Source: Pseudomonas sp. BSw22131 (GTDB taxonomy: Bacteria > Pseudomonadota > Gammaproteobacteria > Pseudomonadales > Pseudomonadaceae). Taken from it: DNA of 64,000 bases. The first letter of the stretch is position 1. The number at the start of each line of letters is the position of its first letter. A model generated the notes under the pieces. It did no database searches and was not told the origin of the DNA. It saw only the letters and a list, made by a program, of their open reading frames with translations. This document shows positions 1 to 6,658 of this stretch, piece by piece. The position numbers were made by a program, and so were the translations under genes. The stretch lies in contig NZ_CP113949.1 of NCBI RefSeq assembly GCF_026810445.1, positions 1,612,001-1,676,000 on the forward strand, given 5' to 3'.

Positions 1-2
1 AG

Positions 3-407
3 CATAAACTTGCGATAACACTCGGGGTAGCTGTAGACGACTTAGCCGATAAAAGGCTGTTTTCCAGAATTATCGCTTCGACTTCTGAGCGTTTTAGTAA
101 CGATCGTATTAGCAATCGACTATCTGACCTCTGCGGTACCGTACAGACTGCTTGGGGTTGGTTTGGATGGTTACTTCAGATAGCTACTTTCATTGCCGTA
201 GTTTGGTTTACTTTCGCAGAGTCATTAAGCAATGCCATATATGCTTGGTGGATCATCGCAATAGGGGTGTTCTTTTTTGTTACCAGTGTCCTTTTCGCTC
301 TGGCGTGTCGGTTATTGACCGGTCGGTACCCTGGCCAAACTAAGAAAGTTAGAAAAACTATGGCCGAGGTTCTCAGCGCACAGCGGAAGCAAATGACATC
401 ACCATAA
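3..407 (+). CDS. C-terminal part of a membrane protein (5' end outside window)
   Basis: An open frame enters from the left edge with no start codon and stops at TAA 405-407, leaving 134 residues. It carries two hydrophobic stretches, roughly residues 50-66 and 73-94, then a basic tail (KKVRKTMAEVL). I do not recognise a family. Two closely spaced transmembrane helices near the C-terminus are what the sequence supports. It lies beside an integrase remnant, so it is probably part of the same accessory island. The 63-aa ATG-started frame at 152-343 overlaps it in another frame and looks like a shadow. Confidence 0.55.
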   Translation, partial: HKLAITLGVAVDDLADKRLFSRIIASTSERFSNDRISNRLSDLCGTVQTAWGWFGWLLQIATFIAVVWFTFAESLSNAIYAWWIIAIGVFFFVTSVLFALACRLLTGRYPGQTKKVRKTMAEVLSAQRKQMTSP

Positions 408-417
408 GTTTCCCGTT

Positions 418-734
418 TCAGGGGACACCACCGCTTTTCGGTACCGGTTCGCGTGAATCGGTTGCTGAGAACATGTTCGCAGTCTCAATCAGCTTTTCAA
501 GCTCCGCTCCGGAATAGTGGCTGGTGATACTGCCGTTCTTGTGTCCGAGCAGCGCCTTTCCTTCCTCCTCACGATGACCGATTTCGCGATCGTGTTAAGC
601 ACAACCGGTCTCTCGTCGCCGTTTTTAGGCCCGATCGCTCGTTGCGCCCCCCCGAAGTCTGACGGGATCAGGAACACACTGCTCTCCACCTCGGGCAGGT
701 GTTGGTCCATGGACACGCAGGTAAGCCAAGCCAC
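418..734 (-). pseudogene. Tyrosine recombinase (phage-type integrase) remnant
   Basis: Read on the minus strand, the last ~50 codons (stop at 418-420) contain LLGHKNGSITSHYSGAELEK, the C-terminal block of tyrosine integrases: the LGHK motif followed by H-Y carrying the nucleophilic tyrosine. Further upstream, in a different frame, lies PKNGDERPVVLN, like the conserved block before the H-x-x-R motif of such enzymes. The H-x-x-R region itself is missing, so the gene has an internal deletion and a frameshift near 580. It cannot encode an active recombinase. It marks an old integration event next to the Hcp cassette. Confidence 0.7.
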
Positions 735-825
735 CTACCAAACTTAGGTTGAGGCTAGCGTCCATGGAGGTATGCATTTATCATCGCAATTTTCTACATT
801 ACGTCCGTAAAGGAAACCTCTAAAA

Positions 826-1100
826 ACCAAGGCGAGGTAGTCAAAGACTACTGAACTAACTGCCTTGGTCTGATGAATCATCACTTGCTGCTGTGGCTTG
901 AGTCGCCACACGGCCATCAACATCGCGTCGATAGCCAGGTTTCTTCACATCCTTGGCTTCATTGACCAACCAATTACTCGGAGTGAGAAGAGATCCTGAA
1001 CTACCGCCACGTAGAGGGATTTTTCATAAGTGCGGATGTAAATGATATCTGTCACCCAGGCCTTGTTCGGCTCACTGGCCTTGTTGGGTAAGGAACTACT
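826..1100 (-). pseudogene. IS3-family transposase (OrfB, rve domain) remnant
   Basis: The minus strand encodes [30 protein letters not shown], then GWSMKPRM, a stop, and in the same frame RNLAIDAMLMAVWRLKPQQQ. Together these match the integrase-core region of IS3/IS51-type OrfB proteins, including the first catalytic Asp (VTDI). The TGA within the conserved run, the loss of the HSDQGSQ motif and truncation on both sides show decay. No terminal inverted repeats were found. It is a scar separating the integrase remnant from hcp. Confidence 0.75.
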
Positions 1101-1244
1101 CACATCTATGATTTTCTCACTGCTTGCCGGTACGTCGGGCAAGATGATACATTGATGAATGAGATAGCTGCTTTTTGCTAAAAGCAATTTATCAACGTTA
1201 AGGCGCTCTGACTTAATTTTATTAATGGCAAAAGGAATTCTGTA

Positions 1245-1733
1245 ATGGCATTTGACGCATATGTAAAAATCGAAGGTATCCCAGGTGAATCACTAGACGA
1301 CAAGTACAAAGACTGCATAGAGATAACTGGATATGGCTTTGGGATGCACCAAAGCACTTCAGCTACTGCCAGTTCTGCTGGAGGCGCACCCTCGGGGCGG
1401 ACTTCACTAAGCGATTTTACATTTACAAAGTCTTTAGATAAGGCTAGCTGCAAGATAATTGAAGCCATATGCGCAGGAAAACACTTGAGTCAAGTCGTTC
1501 TGACTTTGCATCGGGCAGGAGGTGATAAGCTCAAATATTTTGAAATCACATTGGAGGAGGTAATTATTTCTAATTACTCGCAAAATGCTAATGATGGTGT
1601 TCCGAGTGAAACTATTAGTCTGAACTACGGAAGGATAAAAACTACTTATACACAGCAAAGCCGTGCCGATGGTGGTGGAGCAGGCAATGTCTCAGGTGGA
1701 TGGGATCGAATCAGCAACAAGATCTATTCTTGA
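1245..1733 (+). CDS. hcp: Type VI secretion tube protein Hcp (orphan)
   Basis: The 162-aa product begins [21 protein letters not shown] and has the beta-barrel pattern of Hcp1-family proteins, including the [11 protein letters not shown] block and a C-terminal [11 protein letters not shown] strand. Hcp forms hexameric rings that stack into the inner tube of the type VI secretion system and also act as chaperone/receptor for small effectors. AAAGGA lies just upstream of the ATG. No other T6SS structural gene is in the window, so this is an auxiliary copy working with a core cluster elsewhere. It is followed 55 bp later by a Tae4-type effector, which it probably carries. Confidence 0.93.
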   Translation: MAFDAYVKIEGIPGESLDDKYKDCIEITGYGFGMHQSTSATASSAGGAPSGRTSLSDFTFTKSLDKASCKIIEAICAGKHLSQVVLTLHRAGGDKLKYFEITLEEVIISNYSQNANDGVPSETISLNYGRIKTTYTQQSRADGGGAGNVSGGWDRISNKIYS

Positions 1734-1788
1734 TATTAATGTTTTTAATGTATATTCCATCGGTAGCTTATATTATTAAGGATGAATA

Positions 1789-2289
1789 ATGGCTAGGCCT
1801 TTCTTTGCAGCTGCTTGGGCTGCGTCTCAACAAATCTATGATCCTATCAACTCGGGACAAAGGGTTGCGACATTGGTAGGGGGATATGTTGAAAAAAATA
1901 TTAATAATTCAGAACCTTCCCAGAAATGGACTAACACCTGCGCTGTGCGTATGAGCTACATTTTAAATCATGCAGGGTTTGTTATTCCGAAAATCCCAGG
2001 GCAGACCGTATCTGGTGGAGATCAGCGGCAATATTTTTTTCGGGTAAAGAACTTGATCACCTTCTTGGAGGCTAAGTGGGGTAAGCCGGATGTAGTTAAA
2101 TATCCTCCCTCTGGCGGCGGCGCACTGGCTGGAAAAAAGGGCGTTATACTTTTTGAGGTTTCCGGCTGGGATGATGCGCAAGGTCATGCGACTTTGTTTG
2201 ATGGTAATACTTGCTATGATCACTGTTATTTTAATGAGCCAGGTGTTAATTATCATACAGATCAGGCAAATTTTTGGAGCTTAAGTTGA
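1789..2289 (+). CDS. tae4: Type VI amidase effector Tae4
   Basis: The 166-aa protein has the NlpC/P60-like fold motifs of Tae4 cell-wall amidases, which cut the peptide stems of peptidoglycan (D-Glu-mDAP bond) in rival cells. The candidate nucleophile is C51 in NTCAVRMSY, with H133 in GHATLFDG. D144 (or D138) is the probable third residue, and the C-H spacing fits the family. Two further cysteines at 142 and 146 may form a disulfide. No signal peptide is present, as expected for a T6SS-delivered effector. It sits between hcp and an overlapping immunity gene, the usual cassette order. Confidence 0.9.
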   Translation: MARPFFAAAWAASQQIYDPINSGQRVATLVGGYVEKNINNSEPSQKWTNTCAVRMSYILNHAGFVIPKIPGQTVSGGDQRQYFFRVKNLITFLEAKWGKPDVVKYPPSGGGALAGKKGVILFEVSGWDDAQGHATLFDGNTCYDHCYFNEPGVNYHTDQANFWSLS

Positions 2290-2717
2290 TGAGACGTTTC
2301 CTGGGTTTCTTAGCTTTTATGCTTACAGCGTCTCTAGCCTTCGCAACTGATCGTCCCTCCTCTCCACAAAGCATCGAGCAAAGCTACGGGCAAAACTACA
2401 AGGATATGGTGCTCGCGACGTGTGTGGCGAACGCCTATAAGGGTGACAAGGACGCAGCGACAGATGCCGGTAGTAGTGTTAGCGCGTTGCGCGACTGGAC
2501 GTATTATGACTTGGAAAAAAGTCCGGACGAAGTCAAAGCCTTGGTAAACAGCTATCTGAACAGGAATTATAAAAACCCATTAGTTGAGGCTGAGATTAAA
2601 GGTGTCAGGTTCGACTTTTTGAAATGCTTGGATCTGTATCACAGTAAAGAACTAGACTCCCTCGCAAAAAAAGTAGTGATAAATCCCGGTCACACGTACA
2701 AGCAAGATAACCCATAA
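2289..2717 (+). CDS. tai4: Tae4 immunity protein Tai4
   Basis: The chosen ATG at 2289 overlaps the effector stop codon (TGATG) and gives a 142-aa protein starting with a clean signal peptide (MRRFLGFLAFMLTASLAFA). The longer reading from 2274 would bury that signal. The mature part is an all-helical-looking domain with two cysteines (TCVANAY and KCLDLYH), typical of Tai4 periplasmic immunity proteins that dimerise and block the amidase active site. Translational coupling to the effector guarantees protection whenever the toxin is made. Confidence 0.88.
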   Translation: MRRFLGFLAFMLTASLAFATDRPSSPQSIEQSYGQNYKDMVLATCVANAYKGDKDAATDAGSSVSALRDWTYYDLEKSPDEVKALVNSYLNRNYKNPLVEAEIKGVRFDFLKCLDLYHSKELDSLAKKVVINPGHTYKQDNP

Positions 2718-2845
2718 TTCGTGGATTAATCATGCTCTCGAAGGTTGGCGCTATGACACTCTGGCGTCATAGGCCAAGCCTTAATGCCAGTCAGCTAAGA
2801 TTTCAATGGGTAAATTTACGTACTAGTGTATTGTTTTCGAAGTAT

Positions 2846-3160
2846 TTACTTGTTGTATTCGGTATCAAGTACTTCACGTGCCCGTCGGATTTTATTCAAA
2901 GTCCCCTCTCCCTTGGCGTTCCAAACTTATTGAGTCCGCTTGACATTGCATAACACCATTGGCGCTGTAATGGAGCGTTCCAGTTACCTAACTGATGCAA
3001 AACTGCCTTCGCGCAGGTAGACTGTGATGTTTCGACATAGCGTTCAATTGTGTTCATTAATGAGCTGGAGGTCGGCGTGAAATAAATATGAAAGCGAGGA
3101 TGTTTAGCCAGCCAGGCTTTCACTTCTAAGTTCAACAGCTTCCCTCGCGTGCCTCTGTTC
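2846..3160 (-). pseudogene. IS630-family transposase remnant
   Basis: On the minus strand the frame includes EVKAWLAKHPRFHIYFTPTS, followed by SLMNTIER, a signature of IS630-type DDE transposases (the last catalytic acidic residue lies in the (V/I)ER block). The homology then jumps frame to LCRNITVYLREGSFASVR, a stop, and finally NAKGEGTLNKIRRAREVLD before TAA at 2846-2848. At least two frameshifts and internal stops make it dead. No terminal repeats or TA duplication were identified. Confidence 0.75.
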
Positions 3161-3420
3161 AAGGGGTTTTAGGGAAGGTCTGAAGTAGGCAAGCGTTTTT
3201 AACCCCCCCTTTGCTTCAGGGTTTAAAAAAACGTTGATTCAATCGAAAATCAGGTCTGTGCTTCGCCCAACTCTGTCTGCTTAACAGTAAAGAGGATGCT
3301 GCTGCGGTCGTGTACTAGCCATCCTGCAGGTTGTGCTGAGGTTTGCCAGCGAATCGCACAGGAGTGTAACGACTGCCAGGGCAGGCCTGTTAATGGACAT
3401 TCAGAAGGAAGGTTTTATTC
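3161..3420. other. Gap upstream of hepT with no supported gene
   Basis: HepT toxins are normally preceded by an MntA nucleotidyltransferase antitoxin gene overlapping the toxin start. I translated the three plus frames here. One frame is open into hepT but has no nucleotidyltransferase motif (GS-x10-D-x-D). Apart from a CCCCCC run and a ribosome binding site (AAGGAAGG, 3405-3412) nothing is visible. Confidence 0.5.
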
Positions 3421-3849
3421 TTGGCCGATGATGTGCTGATCAACAAAGCCGCTTCCATTGAGCGGGGTGTCGCCCGAGCAAAGGAGGAGTACCAGAAGGA
3501 CGCTTCCACATTTGCAACTGACTTGACTCGTCAGGATGCGGCGATCCTGAACATCCGGCGAGCGTGTGAGGCTGCGTTGGATATGGGCCAACACCTTATT
3601 CGTCGTGAAAAGCTGCGTGTTCCTCAAAGCGCACGTGATGTTTTCGAGCTGTTAAGCCGTGGCGGATGGTTGGAAACGTCTCCGCTCGCGACGATGAAGA
3701 ACAGGGTCGGATTTCGCAATATTCCAGTTCATGAGTATCAAACGCTTCAGTTACCCATCACCGTCGCAATCATCACCGAGCATCTTGGCGATTTTGTTGA
3801 GTTTAGTTCGGCGATCATTCGCAAAGATGCAGCTTTGAGCGGTAGCTGA
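3421..3849 (+). CDS. hepT: HepT-like ribonuclease / AMP-acceptor toxin (DUF86)
   Basis: The 142-aa protein starts with TTG placed 8 nt after AAGGAAGG, and the N-terminus (ADDVLINKAASIERGVARA) matches DUF86 proteins. The HEPN active-site motif R-x4-H-x-Y is intact as RNIPVHEY. In HepT-MntA (type VII) systems the toxin is an RNA-cleaving HEPN enzyme that the MntA antitoxin inactivates by AMP transfer to the tyrosine. No MntA gene lies next to it, so it is either a solitary survivor or neutralised from elsewhere. Its position beside transposase scars fits an acquired element. Confidence 0.85.
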   Translation: MADDVLINKAASIERGVARAKEEYQKDASTFATDLTRQDAAILNIRRACEAALDMGQHLIRREKLRVPQSARDVFELLSRGGWLETSPLATMKNRVGFRNIPVHEYQTLQLPITVAIITEHLGDFVEFSSAIIRKDAALSGS

Positions 3850-3870
3850 TCCAAGTCCCTTATTTTATTG

Positions 3871-3963
3871 CCCTGTAGCAGCGCGGCTGCCCGCGATTGC
3901 GGTGGTTCTGTGGCTGAACCATAGGCACGACAGATGCGATCGCGGGCAAGCGCGCTCACAGGG
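3871..3963. repeat. REP-type palindrome pair
   Basis: Two inverted arms, CTGTAGCAGCGCGGCTGCCCG and CGCGGGCAAGCGCGCTCACAG, are separated by about 45 bp. They belong to the same short palindromic family seen at six or more other places in the window. Confidence 0.8.
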
Positions 3964-3990
3964 GATATTCGGGAAAGGAGAGTAAAACAA

Positions 3991-4018
3991 GGTGCGCCAG
4001 CATGGGCGCACCTTTTTC
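3991..4018. terminator. Bidirectional intrinsic terminator
   Basis: The perfect 8-bp stem GGTGCGCC / GGCGCACC has a 6-nt loop, with TTTTT on the plus side and TTGTTTT on the minus side. It serves the minus-strand polyamine operon and could also stop plus-strand readthrough from hepT. Confidence 0.85.
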
Positions 4019-4024
4019 AGCGTT

Positions 4025-5260
4025 TTACTTCCAGGCGCGATCGCCGTGCTCATCCTTGATGCGCGTCGGCAGACCCATCAGGTCCAGCGCTCTGAGGAAT
4101 GGCTCGGCGGGGAGTTCCTCGACGTTGACCATGCGCGCGACGTCCCAGTCACCACGGGCAACCAGCAACGCGGCGGCGACTGGCGGCACGCCTGCGGTGT
4201 AGGAGATACCCTGGCTGTCGGTCTCGGCGAACGCCTGCTCGTGGTCGGCGACGTTATAGATGAACATCTCGCGCGGCTGGCCGTCCTTGGTGCCTTTGAC
4301 CAGATCGCCGATGCAGGTCTTGCCGGTGTAGCCCGGCGCCAGCGAGGCAGGGTCGGGCAGCACGGCCTTGACCACCTTCAATGGCACGACTTCCAGGCCT
4401 TCGGCGGTTTTCACCGGTTTTTCGGACAGTAGGCCGAGGCTGTTGAGCACCGTGAACACATTGATGTAGTGCTCACCAAAGCTCATCCAGAAGCGCACAT
4501 TGGGTACGTCGAGGTTTTTCGACAACGAGTGCACTTCATCATGGCCTGTCAGGTACAGGCTCTGGCTGCCGACGACTGGCAAGTCATCGGTGCGCTTGAC
4601 TTCGAACATGGCGTTGCTGGTCCACTCGCTGTTCTGCCAGCTCCAGACCTGCCCGGTGAATTCACGGAAATTGATTTCCGGATCGAAGTTGGTCGCGAAG
4701 TATTTGCCGTGTGAACCGGCATTGACGTCGAGGATGTCGATCGATTCGATGCGGTCGAAATACTCCTGTTGCGCGAGTGCGGCGTACGCGTTGACCACTC
4801 CTGGGTCAAAGCCGATGCCGAGGATCGCCGTGACGTTCTTTTGCTTACACTCCTCAAGGTGTTTCCACTCGTAATTGCCATACCAGGGCGGCGTCTCGCA
4901 GACCTTGCCTGGCTCTTCGTGGATAGCGGTATCCAGATAAGCTACGCCGGTGTCGATGCAGGCGCGCAGGACTGACATGTTGAGGAACGAGGAGCCGACG
5001 TTGATCACGATCTGCGATTCGGTCTCGATGATCAGGGCCTTGGTCGCTTCGATATCCAAAGCGTTCAACGAGAAGGCTTTGATCTCAGCAGGCTGTTTGA
5101 GGCTGCCCTTGGCCTTGACGCTGTCGATGATGGCCTGGCACTTGGAGATGTTGCGCGACGCGATAGCAATACGACCGAGTTCGTCGTTGTGCTGCGCGCA
5201 CTTGTGGGCCACCACCTTGGCGACACCTCCTGCACCAATGATAAGAACGTTCTTCTTCAA
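4025..5260 (-). CDS. Carboxynorspermidine dehydrogenase (saccharopine dehydrogenase family)
   Basis: The 411-aa protein opens with a Rossmann motif (VLIIGAGGVAKVVAHK) and carries the saccharopine-dehydrogenase-like features DTAIHEEPGK and GFDPGVVNAYAAL. Together with the decarboxylase 26 bp upstream it forms the alternative polyamine route: aspartate semialdehyde plus a diamine (putrescine or diaminopropane) is reduced with NADPH to carboxy(nor)spermidine. It is cytosolic. The second position in the operon and the AGGAGAGAGA Shine-Dalgarno-like purine run before ATG fit cotranslation. Whether spermidine or norspermidine is made depends on the diamine available and cannot be read here. Confidence 0.9.
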   Translation of the reverse strand: MKKNVLIIGAGGVAKVVAHKCAQHNDELGRIAIASRNISKCQAIIDSVKAKGSLKQPAEIKAFSLNALDIEATKALIIETESQIVINVGSSFLNMSVLRACIDTGVAYLDTAIHEEPGKVCETPPWYGNYEWKHLEECKQKNVTAILGIGFDPGVVNAYAALAQQEYFDRIESIDILDVNAGSHGKYFATNFDPEINFREFTGQVWSWQNSEWTSNAMFEVKRTDDLPVVGSQSLYLTGHDEVHSLSKNLDVPNVRFWMSFGEHYINVFTVLNSLGLLSEKPVKTAEGLEVVPLKVVKAVLPDPASLAPGYTGKTCIGDLVKGTKDGQPREMFIYNVADHEQAFAETDSQGISYTAGVPPVAAALLVARGDWDVARMVNVEELPAEPFLRALDLMGLPTRIKDEHGDRAWK

Positions 5261-5286
5261 TTTATTTCTCTCTCCTTTCCGCCAGC

Positions 5287-6384
5287 TTACGAGAGGCTGG
5301 ACAGGTAATCGTCAAAGCCAAATTCACGAACCACATCGACTGTACCGTCGAGTTGTTTCACTACGATGGATGGCATTTTAAGGCCGTTGAACCAGTTTTT
5401 CTTGACCATGGTGTAGCCCGCCGCATCAACGAAAGACAGCCGGTCGCCGATGGCCAGCGGACGCTCGAATTGATACTCGCCGAAGATATCCCCGGCCAGG
5501 CAGGATTTGCCGCACACCATGTACGTGTGGTCGCCGTCGCTTGGCGCCAGCTTGGCGTTCAGGCGATAGATCAGCAGATCGAGCATGTGCGCTTCGATCG
5601 AGCTGTCCACCACGGCCAGATGCTTGCCGTTGTAGAGCGTGTCGAGCACGGTGACTTCCAGCGATGCGCTCTGGGTGATCGCGGCTTCGCCGGGCTCCAG
5701 ATACACCTGAACGTCGTATTTTTGCGAGAAGGCCTTGAGACGGGCGCAGAAGGCGTCCAGCGGGTAGTCCTCGCCGGTGAAATGGATACCGCCGCCGAGG
5801 CTGACCCATTCGACCTTGTGCAGCAAATGGCCGAACCGTTCTTCAATGGTCGTCAGCATCTGCTCGAACAGGCTGAAGTCGCTGTTCTCACAATTGTTGT
5901 GGAACATGAAACCGGAAACCTGATCGATGACCTGCTCGATCTTCTCAGGGTCCCACTCGCCCAGTCGGCTGAACGGGCGTGCCGGGTCAGCCAGCAGATA
6001 ATCGGAACTGCTCACCTGCGGATTGACGCGCAGCCCGCGCACCGTGCCCGCGCAGGCTTCGGAGAAACGCTGCAGCTGACCGATGGAATTGAAAATGATC
6101 TTGTCGCAGTTAGCGAGCATGTCTTCGATTTCATCGTCCGCCCACGCCACGCTGTAGGCGTGGGTTTCACCGGCAAACTTCTGACGGCCCAGCTTCAGTT
6201 CGTAGAGCGACGAAGAGGTGGTCCCGTCCATGTACTGCTGCATCAAATCGAACACAGACCAGGTCGCGAAACACTTGAGTGCCAGCAGTGCCTTCGCACC
6301 GGAATGCTCGCGCATGTACGCGATCTTTTCCATGTTGCGCACAAGCTTTTGTTTGTCGATGAGGTAATACGGCGTTTTGATCAT
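5287..6384 (-). CDS. nspC: Carboxynorspermidine decarboxylase
   Basis: The 365-aa protein is a PLP-dependent alanine-racemase-fold decarboxylase. The likely PLP lysine is in LLALKCFAT near residue 37. A glycine-rich block (SLGGGIHFTG) and VCGKSCLAGD, which supplies the catalytic cysteine from the partner subunit, match the carboxynorspermidine/carboxyspermidine decarboxylase subgroup. It removes CO2 from the product of the downstream dehydrogenase to give norspermidine or spermidine. Length is normal. It is the first gene of the two-gene minus-strand operon. Confidence 0.9.
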   Translation of the reverse strand: MIKTPYYLIDKQKLVRNMEKIAYMREHSGAKALLALKCFATWSVFDLMQQYMDGTTSSSLYELKLGRQKFAGETHAYSVAWADDEIEDMLANCDKIIFNSIGQLQRFSEACAGTVRGLRVNPQVSSSDYLLADPARPFSRLGEWDPEKIEQVIDQVSGFMFHNNCENSDFSLFEQMLTTIEERFGHLLHKVEWVSLGGGIHFTGEDYPLDAFCARLKAFSQKYDVQVYLEPGEAAITQSASLEVTVLDTLYNGKHLAVVDSSIEAHMLDLLIYRLNAKLAPSDGDHTYMVCGKSCLAGDIFGEYQFERPLAIGDRLSFVDAAGYTMVKKNWFNGLKMPSIVVKQLDGTVDVVREFGFDDYLSSLS

Positions 6385-6505
6385 TTCGAGGCCTCCAGCG
6401 TTGCCAGCCGAAAAAGGATGCGGATTGTGCCTTCACTTGATAGGGATCGAAAGGGTGAGGGGGGTGTTTTCGTGAATTTATCGACGTGCGTCGATCCCAA
6501 CTCAG

Positions 6506-6596
6506 GTAGGAGCGCGCTTGCCCGCGAAGAGGTCGGTACATCCGGCAACGGTATGTTGCCTGATCCACCGCCTTCGCGGGCAAGCGCGCTCCTACA
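6506..6596. repeat. REP-type palindrome pair
   Basis: The arms GTAGGAGCGCGCTTGCCCGC and GCGGGCAAGCGCGCTCCTAC are near-perfect inverted copies about 50 bp apart, lying between nspC and the first HrpK-like gene. Confidence 0.9.
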
Positions 6597-6658
6597 CATC
6601 GAAACCCTGCAAATGGGTCACGGCAGAGACATCACGCGGAGCTGAAGACACAGCCCGA

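Noticed and set aside
152..343. 63-aa plus-strand frame
   Set aside because: It overlaps, in another frame, the better-supported membrane protein frame open from the window edge to 407.
2751..2772. Terminator after tai4 (CTATGAC / GTCATAG)
   Set aside because: A 7-bp stem is present but no T-run follows, so it is not called.
2732..2953. 73-aa plus-strand frame after tai4
   Set aside because: Its right-hand half lies opposite the IS630 remnant, it has no good RBS and the composition is not protein-like.
3161..3420. MntA antitoxin gene upstream of hepT
   Set aside because: No nucleotidyltransferase motif in any plus frame.
3871..3963. CRISPR-like repeat
   Set aside because: Only one inverted pair with no regular spacing. 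It belongs to the REP family found throughout the window.
4992..5381. Long antisense frames opposite the polyamine, HrpK-like, T3SS and kinase genes (for example 5353-6645, 12094-13227, 16775-17971)
   Set aside because: They mirror GC-rich codon bias of the real genes on the other strand and show no family motifs or RBS.
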